Shown here: piece by piece, positions 28,519-36,496 of the stretch
Numbering within the stretch: the stretch's first letter is position 1
Layout of the letters: every line of letters starts with the position of its first letter
NCBI GenBank assembly: GCA_964388485.1
Contig: CAYMAS010000013.1
Coordinates: forward strand, 1 to 64,000
Length of the DNA: 64,000 nucleotides
Direction: 5' to 3'
DNA from: JBCDKH01 sp964388485
GTDB taxonomy: Bacteria; Planctomycetota; Phycisphaerae; Tepidisphaerales; Tepidisphaeraceae
The notes under the pieces: model-generated
Databases searched by the model: none
Seen by the model: the letters and a program-made list of their open reading frames with translations, nothing else
Told to the model about the DNA's origin: nothing
Made by a program: the position numbers and the translations under genes

Positions 28519-28550
28519 AGCGGTTTCCAGAACGCACTTCGTTCATCCAT

Positions 28551-28574
28551 GCCGCGGGATTGCAATCCCGCGGC
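28551..28574. repeat. 24-bp perfect palindrome upstream of tyrS
   Basis: GCCGCGGGATTG followed by its exact reverse complement. It lies between the PIN/TRAM stop and the tyrS start codon at 28590. It may be a terminator stem for the upstream gene or one of the dispersed palindromes of this genome. Confidence 0.7.
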
Positions 28575-28589
28575 TTAGACTGCCCGCCC

Positions 28590-29789
28590 ATGCCCGAGAC
28601 GCCGACCATCGACGAGCAGATCGACCTCCTGAAGCGGCGATGCGACCGCGTCCTCACCGAAGCGGACCTCCGCTACAAGCTCGGCCAAGGCAAGCCGCTC
28701 CGCATCAAGCTCGGCATGGACCCGACCGCGCCGGACGTGACGCTCGGCCATTGCGTACCGCTCAAGGTCATCCGCCAGTTCCAGGAATGGGGCCACAAAG
28801 CCGTCCTCATCATCGGCGACTACACCGCACGCGTCGGCGACCCGACCGGCGTCAACACCACCCGGCCGATGCTCGCCGGCGACGAGATTGATCGAAACGC
28901 CGAGACCTACGTCCAGCAGATCGGCAAGGTCCTCTTGACCGATGACGAGCACCTCGAAGTCCGTCGCAACGGCGAGTGGCTCGGGAAGATGGACCTCGTC
29001 GGCCTGATCCAGCTCGCCGCCCGCAAAACCGTCGCTCAGGTGCTCGACCGCGACGATTTCCAGAAACGCTACGCCGCCAAGCAGGAGATTGGGCTGCACG
29101 AGTTCCTTTACCCGCTCCTGCAGGGCTACGACTCAGTCGCGGTCGAGGCGGACGTCGAGATGGGAGGCAGCGACCAGTTGTTCAACAACCTCGTCGGCCG
29201 AGAGTTCCAGCAGGCACAACATCAGTCACCACCGAGCGGGCAGTGCGTCATCGTCACGCCGCTGCTGGTCGGCACGGACGGAGCCATGAAGATGAGCAAG
29301 TCCAAAGGCAACTATATTGCCGTCACGGACCCGGCCGGCGGCGACGGCGGGATGTTCGGCAAGATCATGAGCCTCCCGGATGACGTCATGGCGATGTATT
29401 ACCGCCTGCTGACGGATACGCCCGAAGCCGAGTACACGCACCAGATCCAGGACAGCCCCCGCGACGCCAAGGTCCGGCTGGCCAAGGTGATCATCACCGA
29501 CTTTCATGACGCCGACGCCGCCGATGCTGCCGAGAAGCAGTTCATGACCGCCACCCACGGCGGCATTCCGGACGACGTGCCGGCTCGCCACGTGGGCCCT
29601 GGCCCGCACAAGCTCGCCGCCCTGCTCGTGACCGTCGGCTTCTGCAAATCCAACAGCGAAGCCATCCGCCTCATCAAGCAAGGCGGCGTCAAGCTCGATG
29701 GCGACAAGCTCAACGACCCCAACTACGAAGTCTACCCGCGAGGCGTCCTACAAGCGGGCAAACGCAAATTCGTCCGGCTTTTCGAGTAG
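28590..29789 (+). CDS. tyrS: Tyrosyl-tRNA synthetase
   Basis: A class I aminoacyl-tRNA synthetase of 399 residues. DPTAPDVTLGHCVPLKVIRQFQEWGH holds the HIGH-equivalent motif, VEMGGSDQLFNNLVGRE the tyrosine-binding part, MKMSKSKGNYI the KMSKS loop, and the C-terminal S4 RNA-binding domain has SNSEAIRLIKQGGVKLDG. ATG 28590 is chosen; a TTG 10 codons upstream lies inside the palindrome. The TAG stop (29787-29789) is itself part of the left arm of a dispersed palindromic repeat. Confidence 0.97.
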   Translation: MPETPTIDEQIDLLKRRCDRVLTEADLRYKLGQGKPLRIKLGMDPTAPDVTLGHCVPLKVIRQFQEWGHKAVLIIGDYTARVGDPTGVNTTRPMLAGDEIDRNAETYVQQIGKVLLTDDEHLEVRRNGEWLGKMDLVGLIQLAARKTVAQVLDRDDFQKRYAAKQEIGLHEFLYPLLQGYDSVAVEADVEMGGSDQLFNNLVGREFQQAQHQSPPSGQCVIVTPLLVGTDGAMKMSKSKGNYIAVTDPAGGDGGMFGKIMSLPDDVMAMYYRLLTDTPEAEYTHQIQDSPRDAKVRLAKVIITDFHDADAADAAEKQFMTATHGGIPDDVPARHVGPGPHKLAALLVTVGFCKSNSEAIRLIKQGGVKLDGDKLNDPNYEVYPRGVLQAGKRKFVRLFE

Positions 29790-29851
29790 GGTGGGCTTCA
29801 GCCCACCATCGGCGTTGCCCGCTCCAGGTGGTGGGCTAAAGCCCACCCTAC
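29786..29851. repeat. GTAGGGTGGGC-type paired palindrome
   Basis: The left arm starts GTAGGGTGGGCTTCAGCCC (29786-29807) and the right arm is its complement with a small change (29830-29851). Each arm also contains its own palindrome, GGTGGGCT / AGCCCACC, so alternative folds exist. The same element occurs at 58649-58719 with a different spacer. The left arm overlaps and supplies the tyrS stop codon. Confidence 0.9.
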
Positions 29852-29864
29852 GTGCGTTGACGTG

Positions 29865-30194
29865 CTACTCGTCCAGCTGCACCATCGCGAGCGCGAGAGC
29901 CACCGACTCCGCTCGCGGAAACAGGCGGTCCAGCCGACTGAGTTCAAAGGTCTGCCAGAGCGGATCTTCGACGGCCGCGATGATGACGCGGCAGTTCGTC
30001 TCGTTCAACAGCTTTCGCAACCCGACCAGTTGAGCCAGATTGCTCGAGTTCAGGAACGAAACGTTGGCCATATCCAGCACGCAGTGGCAAGGGTGCTCTT
30101 CGAGCTTGTCGTGAAGCTGATCCATCTCGTCGCTGAAGACTGGATCGTCCCGCAGATGGGCTACACAGGTGTTTTCGCTCCACTCGACGGGCAT
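29865..30194 (-). CDS. STAS-domain protein
   Basis: A 109-residue single STAS domain, as in anti-sigma-factor antagonists. The central CVLDMANVSFLNSSNLAQLVGLRKLL matches the conserved strand-helix with the phosphorylatable Ser position (NSSN). The C-terminal half has CRVIIAAVEDPLWQTFELSRLDRLFP. It probably works by partner switching with a serine kinase encoded elsewhere. It is convergent with tyrS and divergent from hisD. Confidence 0.85.
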   Translation of the reverse strand: MPVEWSENTCVAHLRDDPVFSDEMDQLHDKLEEHPCHCVLDMANVSFLNSSNLAQLVGLRKLLNETNCRVIIAAVEDPLWQTFELSRLDRLFPRAESVALALAMVQLDE

Positions 30195-30261
30195 GGTGTC
30201 ACGGTAACGTCAAGACGCGTTTGCTGAAACGCCCGCACCGGCTTGCGTCGTAAGGTCGGGC

Positions 30262-31590
30262 ATGCTTCTTGACATGGTCCGTCTCGATGAGCCCGGCGGA
30301 GCCGAGGCGGCCCGGCGACTTGTTGACGCACTGCGGCTCGATCCGCGGTCGCTTCTTCGGGATGACGAGCCGACTCGGGTCGTACGCAAGGTCCTCGAAG
30401 ACGTCGCCGAGCGTGGCGATGCGGCGCTCGTCGACACCATTCGCAAATTCGACGACCCGGACTTCGACGAGGCGGATCTGATTGCGTCGCCAGACGATCT
30501 TGCTGCCGCGGCAAGACGCGTCGATGCCGATCTGATGAGGCATCTCCGACAGGCGATCAAGCAGGTTCGCTTGTACCAGGAGCACATCATGCCGCCGGCT
30601 GAGCTGCCGGAGCTGGATCGGGACGGCGTGCGTCTCGGACTGCGATACACGCCGCTCGCCAGCGCCGGTTGCTACGTGCCGGGCGGCAAGGCGAGTTATC
30701 CGTCGAGCCTCATCCACCTCGCGGTGCCGGCTCAGGTAGCGGGCGTCGGTCGAGTCGTCATCACCACGCCAGCGAGTCGTTTCGGCCAAAGTGACCTTGT
30801 CCTCGCCGCGGCTCACGAACTAGGCATCGAGACACTCGTCCGTTGCGGCGGGCCAGCGGCGGTTGCCGCACTGGCTTTCGGCACGGAGCGCGTGCCGCGG
30901 GTCGATAAAATCGTCGGCCCGGGTAACACCTACGTCCAGATTGCCAAACGCCTCGTCAGCGGCGGCGTGGGCGTCGACGGCTTCCTCGGGCCTTCTGAAG
31001 TGCTCGTTTACGCGGACGATTCTGCTGATCCGGCCCTCGTCGCCAGCGATCTCATCGCACAGGCTGAGCACGATCCGGGCCGGTGCTATCTGCTGACGAC
31101 CGACCCGACGCTGCCAGAACGCGTCGATGCGGAGCTGACCAAGCAACTCGCCCGACGCGACCGACGTGACGCCGCCGAACGAGCTTTGCGGAACGATTCG
31201 GCCGTTGTCGTCTCTGAAGACGAAGCCGCCCTGCTCGATCTCGCTGCGCAATTGGCACCCGAGCACCTCAGCATCCAGACGCGTGACACTCGCCAGACCT
31301 TGTCCAAGCTCCCCAATTCCGGCTGCGCCTTTCTTGGCCCCTGGTCGCCCGTCGCTGCCGGCGACTACACGGCGGGTCCGAGCCATTGCCTGCCGACGAA
31401 TACCACCGCCCGTTTCGGCGGGGGAATCAGCGTCTTCGAATTCCTCAAACGCGGCGGCATCGTCCAATACGGCGAAGCGGGCTTGGAGCACGATGCGACG
31501 GCCGCCGCCATGCTCGCCGACGCCGAAGGTCTCGACGGCCACGCCGCCAGCATTCGCCTTCGATTAGCGCAAGCAAGAGCCGCGAGGTGA
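30262..31590 (+). CDS. hisD: Histidinol dehydrogenase
   Basis: Last two steps of histidine synthesis, zinc- and NAD-dependent. It is 442 residues with YTPLASAGCYVPGGKASYPSSLIHLAVPAQVAG, RVPRVDKIVGPGNTYVQIAKRLV, FLGPSEVLVYADDSADPALVASDLIAQAEHD and APEHLSIQTRD, all HisD hallmarks with the catalytic Glu and His region. No other his gene is in the window. Its TGA stop falls in the loop and arm of a palindrome at 31579-31600. Confidence 0.97.
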   Translation: MLLDMVRLDEPGGAEAARRLVDALRLDPRSLLRDDEPTRVVRKVLEDVAERGDAALVDTIRKFDDPDFDEADLIASPDDLAAAARRVDADLMRHLRQAIKQVRLYQEHIMPPAELPELDRDGVRLGLRYTPLASAGCYVPGGKASYPSSLIHLAVPAQVAGVGRVVITTPASRFGQSDLVLAAAHELGIETLVRCGGPAAVAALAFGTERVPRVDKIVGPGNTYVQIAKRLVSGGVGVDGFLGPSEVLVYADDSADPALVASDLIAQAEHDPGRCYLLTTDPTLPERVDAELTKQLARRDRRDAAERALRNDSAVVVSEDEAALLDLAAQLAPEHLSIQTRDTRQTLSKLPNSGCAFLGPWSPVAAGDYTAGPSHCLPTNTTARFGGGISVFEFLKRGGIVQYGEAGLEHDATAAAMLADAEGLDGHAASIRLRLAQARAAR

Positions 31591-31600
31591 ACCTCGCGGC
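31579..31600. terminator. Palindrome overlapping the hisD stop
   Basis: GCCGCGAGGT and its exact complement (31591-31600) enclose a 2-base centre; the TGA of hisD (31588-31590) lies at the centre. It is a strong short hairpin at the end of hisD and before the convergent rpmA. It may act as a terminator. Confidence 0.55.
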
Positions 31601-31624
31601 GAAACGGCTCATCAAGATGACGGG

Positions 31625-31879
31625 CTAAGCCGGTACGGCTTCGTGCTCGCGGACGTGAATCTTGCGACCCTGGAACTCCACGTTGCCGGTCTTGAGGGCG
31701 AAAATCGAATCGTCCTTCGCGAGCTTGACATTGAAGCCCGGCTTGAAGCGGGTGCCCCGCTGGCGGACGATGATGCTGCCAGCGGTCACGAACTCGCCGC
31801 CATAGGCCTTGATGCCAAGGTACTGCGGGTTGCTGTCGCGACCGTTTTTACTGGAGCCTTGTCCCTTTTTATGTGCCAT
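31625..31879 (-). CDS. rpmA: 50S ribosomal protein L27
   Basis: An 84-residue ribosomal protein with the N-terminal MAHKKGQGSSKNGRDSNPQYLGIKAYGGE that reaches the peptidyl-transferase centre, then GSIIVRQRGTRFKPGFNVKLAKDDSIFAL. It has no Firmicutes-type cleaved N-terminal extension. It is usually next to rplU; here the neighbour is an unrelated exported protein and rplU is not in the window. Confidence 0.98.
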   Translation of the reverse strand: MAHKKGQGSSKNGRDSNPQYLGIKAYGGEFVTAGSIIVRQRGTRFKPGFNVKLAKDDSIFALKTGNVEFQGRKIHVREHEAVPA

Positions 31880-31947
31880 CGAATCGTCCTTCTAGGTTGA
31901 GCGGGTCGCCAGCGTAGGCGCGCAAGAGAGTCTGCGTCCAGCCTTCG

Positions 31948-32622
31948 CTACCGCATCACCCATTCCTCGTTGACCTCGCGAACGACGTCTTCGCCCGTAT
32001 CACGGTCGTCGCCGAGGACGCGGTAGACGAGCCGCTTCGTCTTTCGGACCAGCAGCGGCAGGCCGTCGTCGCCTTCGATCGCCTCGCCCTGGCTGTTCTT
32101 GATCTCCGAGATCTCGCCACTGAGGCCGGCGACGAAGATTTGGAACTGCCCCATCTCCGCCATCGGCTCGCGCCAGATGGCGACGCTGCTGCGGGCCCGG
32201 TCTTCACCGATGAGCAGACGCCCCGATGCCTCCTGCGGCGGCACCAGCGGCAACTGCCGCTCGCGACGCGCGATCGCCTCGTAAACACCCATCGGGATGT
32301 TGAAGTTGGCCGGCAAAACGTCGCCCGTTCGCGTCACCATCTCAAACTCCGGCACGAACGATCGCTCCTGCTCGGTGTTGTTCGTCACCGTGTACGTCAT
32401 GTACCAGTACGCCTGCACGTCGCCGCTGGGTGAACGAAGCATGACGCGCCGCGGCTGCTGATGCTCGAAGCTGAATTCCCACGCCACCGGCGCCAGCCGA
32501 GGCTCGGGATAACCGGCCAGGGCCGTCTGCGACGTGGCGCAGACGCCGACGCCGAGCGCGGCAGCCAGGACGAAGGCGGCGTACAGGCAAGATCGGTTGA
32601 CGCGGGCAGTCGGCAGAAGCAT
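31948..32622 (-). CDS. Exported protein of unknown function
   Basis: A 224-residue protein with an N-terminal signal sequence (SCLYAAFVLAAALGVGVCATSQTALA) and a mature part rich in beta structure: PVAWEFSFEHQQPRRVMLRS, YWYMTYTVTNNTEQERSFVPEFEMVT, and a C-terminal KRLVYRVLGDDRDTG. It resembles conserved planctomycete secreted proteins without a known role. ATG 32622 is preferred to the TTG at 32631. It lies upstream of rpmA on the same strand. Confidence 0.75.
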   Translation of the reverse strand: MLLPTARVNRSCLYAAFVLAAALGVGVCATSQTALAGYPEPRLAPVAWEFSFEHQQPRRVMLRSPSGDVQAYWYMTYTVTNNTEQERSFVPEFEMVTRTGDVLPANFNIPMGVYEAIARRERQLPLVPPQEASGRLLIGEDRARSSVAIWREPMAEMGQFQIFVAGLSGEISEIKNSQGEAIEGDDGLPLLVRKTKRLVYRVLGDDRDTGEDVVREVNEEWVMR

Positions 32623-32795
32623 CACGAGCAATCATACGGAGCCGCGGCACCGGACGCACGCCCCGCCTGCTTCTTCAGCGTCGGAATCGGAGTCAACTCG
32701 AGTATCGGACGCGTCTGCAGCTGCTGCCTCGGGTCAAGTAGACTTTCGAGTGCGTCGATGGGACTGAAGGGGAATTCGCCAGCTGGCCGTACCGC

Positions 32796-33908
32796 ATGAC
32801 CGCATCCGCCGCCAATTCGCCTGCCAAGACTCCAGCCGATGTGCGTCTTTCGATGGCCGCAGCCGCAGCGGCGGCGGGGAAAGCCGTAGCGTCACCCGAC
32901 TTGCGGCTGTTCCCCGACCTGCTCCTCCGCAACAAGACACCTGCAGCCACGGCGGCCGCATCAACTCTGAGTTGCGTCTCGCTCGACCTCGTCGAGCCGG
33001 ACGAACCGGCCTTCGTGGAGGCTTTGCAGCTCGCACTCGCCACGCCATCCGGCAAAGCGAGTGTCGAAGATGCACGCCGCTTCATCGAGTACGCAAACGC
33101 CCGAAGCATCCAGTTGTTGGGAGCCGTCGTCCTCCGCCGGACTTGTCGCTCGACGATTCGCTGCATCTGGTCATCCGTCGTGACACTCCCACCCGGCGGC
33201 ACCGCCACGATGATGGCGGCGCCTGAAGTGCCCAAGGTCGCCCGCCCGCTTCTCAGTGATGCCGTGGCCCAATCCGCGGAGCTGGCGTGTGACCGAGGTG
33301 CCACATCGATTCAGGTGCTCCTGCCGTGCAGCTCCGTGCCGTCGCCCCTGCAGACCCTGTGTCGGGAAGCCAGCTTCGAGCCGCTGACCGAGTTGATCTA
33401 CCTGCACCGACGCGTGCCGAAGACGGTGCGTCTTCAGGAACTGCCCAGCGGATTCCGGCTCGAAACGTACGACCCGAAGCGTCGCGAATGCTTCAAGGAA
33501 GCACTTCGGAGGTCGTACATCGACACACTCGACTGTCCGGAGCTGACCAATCGTCGCGGCCTCGACGACATCCTCGACGGCCACCAGTCCGCAGGGACAT
33601 TCGACCCGGCGGATTGGCACGTCCTGCTGGATTCAGACGACGAGCCCTGCGGGATCTTGTTGCTAAGTGGCTTGGGGATGACGGGAACCGACGGCACCGA
33701 GATCGTTTACCTGGGCCTGTGTCCGACGGTTCGCGGTCGCGGGTTGGCGGGTCGAATGATGGAGGTGGCGGAAGCGACGGCATCGAAGAAGGTGACGCGG
33801 TGGCTGGCGGTGGCGGTGGATGCCCGGAACACGCCAGGCCTGAAGCTCTACACCGCCCGTGGTGCCAAGCCTGCCGAGGTCCGACTGGCCATGCATCGTG
33901 AGTTTTAG
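32796..33908 (+). CDS. GNAT-family N-acetyltransferase with N-terminal extension
   Basis: A 370-residue protein. The C-terminal 180 or so residues are a GNAT domain: GFRLETYDPKRRECFKEALRRSYIDTLDCPEL, LLDSDDEPCGILLLSGLGMTG, the acetyl-CoA loop region VYLGLCPTVRGRGLAGRMMEVAEATA, and VDARNTPGLKLYTARGAKP. The N-terminal half (Ala-rich, with another possible degenerate GNAT-like fold around 80-180) is unassigned. The substrate is unknown. It lies just upstream of the non-coding stretch before dnaA. Confidence 0.8.
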   Translation: MTASAANSPAKTPADVRLSMAAAAAAAGKAVASPDLRLFPDLLLRNKTPAATAAASTLSCVSLDLVEPDEPAFVEALQLALATPSGKASVEDARRFIEYANARSIQLLGAVVLRRTCRSTIRCIWSSVVTLPPGGTATMMAAPEVPKVARPLLSDAVAQSAELACDRGATSIQVLLPCSSVPSPLQTLCREASFEPLTELIYLHRRVPKTVRLQELPSGFRLETYDPKRRECFKEALRRSYIDTLDCPELTNRRGLDDILDGHQSAGTFDPADWHVLLDSDDEPCGILLLSGLGMTGTDGTEIVYLGLCPTVRGRGLAGRMMEVAEATASKKVTRWLAVAVDARNTPGLKLYTARGAKPAEVRLAMHREF

Positions 33909-34826
33909 CAGGAGTTTGGGAAGTTACGACACTCGTGGCTCTGCGATGACGACACGGTTGTCGCGGCAGCACAGCGCGATTGCCGTGCCAGAAGCTGATT
34001 TTCCGGAATTTGCCACTGCTGTTGCTGGCAAGAGCGACAGCGGCGCGCGCCCGATAAAGGCTCACCGTTACAGGCACGCGAGCTAAAGCCGCAGGGCGAT
34101 CTCAAGCAGCACGCCGGGACCCCGTACGGCACTTATGCACAATGTCGCTTCGCTCGCGACAGGTGTGGCGATCGTGGACAAGTCGTCGGATAGTTTCTTT
34201 AGCGGCGCGCAAAGCCTTGAGGCGCACCCGACCGCGCACGGATGACGCTGCCGCCGCGCAATTTGCCGCTCGAAAGCGCGTTGCCCCCGCCCCACCCCGG
34301 CTCTACGCTGGCCCCACACGTCGCCGCAACCCGTGGCGAAATCAAGGAGAAGTGAGCCGGTTTCAGTGGAAGCGTGATCAGACGCAACCGTTCGAACCCG
34401 ACGCTCAAGGCATGATGCCTGTTCGTCCCGCGGTGGCCTCATCACGAGGCCCATTACGACGTCGGCACCGGGAAGATCAGCCCGGTCACCACGTCGCCGC
34501 TCGGACGAGGGACAACGAGTCGACACGTCGTTTGGCCACGTGGTTTCCACACCGCCGGACGTAGGTACGCCCCTTCTATTGGCTGGGCGGATTCTGCGGG
34601 TGACGTCGTCTGCTCGCGACAGTTCAAGACACTGCTCGACAAGCCGCTCAAGCGGCAAAGCGATCAGTACGCCCCTCGGCATGACGCCGTCGGGTGCGTG
34701 ACGCGGGAATCGTCATGGTGGCGGCTGTCGGACAACTCGAATCACAACACGCGATGCACTCTGCGTCGGCCCGCGAGCATGGAGCTTTCCGGTGCCCGCT
34801 AAGAGAGCCTCGGGAATGGTCTGCAC
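33909..34826. other. Non-coding stretch upstream of dnaA, possible oriC
   Basis: 918 bases with no convincing gene. One exact DnaA box (TTATGCACA, consensus TTATNCACA) is at 34133-34141. Two weaker 7/9 matches are at 34173-34181 (minus, TTGTCCACG) and 34543-34551 (GTTTCCACA). The position next to dnaA and the lack of coding sequence fit an origin, but the boxes are few and no AT-rich unwinding region is obvious. dnaN is not adjacent. Confidence 0.4.
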
Positions 34827-36473
34827 ATGCCTCGCACCACCGGCGACGCTTCATCGACAACACCTCACTTCGCTTCCTCTTCCGACTCTGACGGAGCAGC
34901 GACCGCTGTCGCCCCCGGACTGTCGTCCAGCGTCGCGGTCTCGGCATCGGATCGAGGCCTGCTGCTCGATCGCGTGGCGGAAGGCATTGAGCGACGCGTC
35001 GGCCGCCAGCGGTTCGCCGTCTGGTTCTGCAAGAGCGTCCGGCTGGGCCTGGGTCGGCCCGGTGAGACGGACACTCTGGAAGTGGTGGTTGCCAACGACT
35101 TCGTGTGCGACTGGATTCGCCGACACTTTGATGCCGCCGTCCGGGAGGCGGCGTGCGAGACGTTCAACGCGACGGCCGATGTTCGCTATGACGTGCGGGC
35201 TGGCGTGTTTGAGGACGATTTCGATCAGCCGAATCTCTTCAAGCTTACGCCGACCGCCTCGCCGACGGGTGGTGCCACACCCGAGCCGGCGGCGTCTCAA
35301 GAGACGGCTTCGGCCACCGGCCTCGGCATTCCGGCCGTGACGAACGCGGAGTTCCGTCGCAAGCCCGCTGCCGCGGCCAGAGCTTCGGCAGGTCGACTCG
35401 ACGCTGAGACCGACAAGCTCCGTTACGACCTCGATTCGTTCCTCATCGGTGCCAACAATCAGGTCGCCGCCGAGTGTGCCCGCAGCGTTTCGGAGTCGCC
35501 GGGTGCCTTGTACAACCCGTTGTTCATCCATGGCGGGGTAGGCTTGGGCAAGACGCACCTGCTCCAAGGCCTCTGTCGCCGCTACGCCGCCCTGCATCCG
35601 GCCGGTCGCTGGGCCTACTACACGGCCGAAGAGTTTACCAATGGTTTCGTCGCCGCCCTTCGTGGCAATCGCGTCGACTCGTTCCGCCGAAAGCTGCGGG
35701 ACGTCGATTTGCTCGTGATCGACGACGTCCACTTCCTCGGCGGCAAGAATGCGACGCAGGAAGAGTTTCTCCACACCTTCAACGCCATCGAGGCCGCCGG
35801 CCGACACGTGGTAATGGCCAGCGACGCCCACCCGAAGACAATCGCCAGCTTCGGCGAAAGCCTCGTTAGCCGATTTGTCAGCGGCATGGTCGCTCGCATC
35901 GACCCGCCGTCGCGGGAGATGCGATGCCAGCTGCTCGATCAGCTCGCCCAACGGCAGGGCCTGAAGCTCGACGCGGAGGTGATCGACTGGATCGCCCGCC
36001 GGGTCACGCAGAACGTCCGCGAACTCGAAGGTGCCATCAACCGCATGAACGCTCACGTGACGCTGGCGAACCGCAAGGCAGATGTGCTGCTGGCTCAGGA
36101 AGTGTTGGGCGATCTCGACCGACAGATGAACCAGCCGGTGCGGGCCGAGCAGGTGTTCACCGCCGCTTGCGAGTTGTTCGGCCTCGAGCGATCGGACCTC
36201 ATGAGCGGCAGCCGGCAGCGGACGATCTCGCTCGCCCGATCGATGGCGATGTACCTGACCCGCAAGCTGACGAGCCTGAGCTATCCGGAGATCGCCAGCC
36301 GAATGGGCAAGCGCAATCACTCGACCGTCATCAGCGCCTGCCGGCGAATCGAGGCGTCGATCAAGAAGAACGAAACGGTTGTCTGGTCGACCAGCACCGG
36401 CGAACGTGGCGAACCGGCGGGCGACGTCGCGCAGCGGCTCGAAGACCTGGCGCGGGCAGCCGTTGTCGATTGA
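34827..36473 (+). CDS. dnaA: Chromosomal replication initiator DnaA
   Basis: A 548-residue AAA+ initiator. Domain I is near the N-terminus (RVGRQRFAVWFCKSVRLGLG), followed by a variable linker. The ATPase core has Walker A GGVGLGKTHLLQGL near residue 236 and Walker B LLVIDDVHFLGGKNATQEEFLHTFN. The DNA-binding domain IV has SGSRQRTISLARSMAMYLTRKLT and ASRMGKRNHSTVISACRRIE. That signature is usually GGRDHTTV, so the base-contacting Asp is Asn and the second Thr is Ser. The C-terminus extends about 30 residues beyond the usual end. Confidence 0.96.
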   Translation: MPRTTGDASSTTPHFASSSDSDGAATAVAPGLSSSVAVSASDRGLLLDRVAEGIERRVGRQRFAVWFCKSVRLGLGRPGETDTLEVVVANDFVCDWIRRHFDAAVREAACETFNATADVRYDVRAGVFEDDFDQPNLFKLTPTASPTGGATPEPAASQETASATGLGIPAVTNAEFRRKPAAAARASAGRLDAETDKLRYDLDSFLIGANNQVAAECARSVSESPGALYNPLFIHGGVGLGKTHLLQGLCRRYAALHPAGRWAYYTAEEFTNGFVAALRGNRVDSFRRKLRDVDLLVIDDVHFLGGKNATQEEFLHTFNAIEAAGRHVVMASDAHPKTIASFGESLVSRFVSGMVARIDPPSREMRCQLLDQLAQRQGLKLDAEVIDWIARRVTQNVRELEGAINRMNAHVTLANRKADVLLAQEVLGDLDRQMNQPVRAEQVFTAACELFGLERSDLMSGSRQRTISLARSMAMYLTRKLTSLSYPEIASRMGKRNHSTVISACRRIEASIKKNETVVWSTSTGERGEPAGDVAQRLEDLARAAVVD

Positions 36474-36496
36474 GCGGGCCCTCCACCATGAGGCAC

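Noticed and set aside
29872..29876. Promoter search upstream of individual genes
   Set aside because: In this GC-rich sequence I found no -35/-10 pairs strong enough to report with confidence.
34388..34402. TTCGAA-containing segment resembling a tRNA T-loop
   Set aside because: The flanking bases do not form the 5-bp T stem and no acceptor or anticodon arms can be drawn.
34142..34682. Two overlapping open frames (140 and 199 codons) before dnaA
   Set aside because: No domain, no ribosome site and Arg-rich composition; treated as the non-coding region upstream of dnaA.
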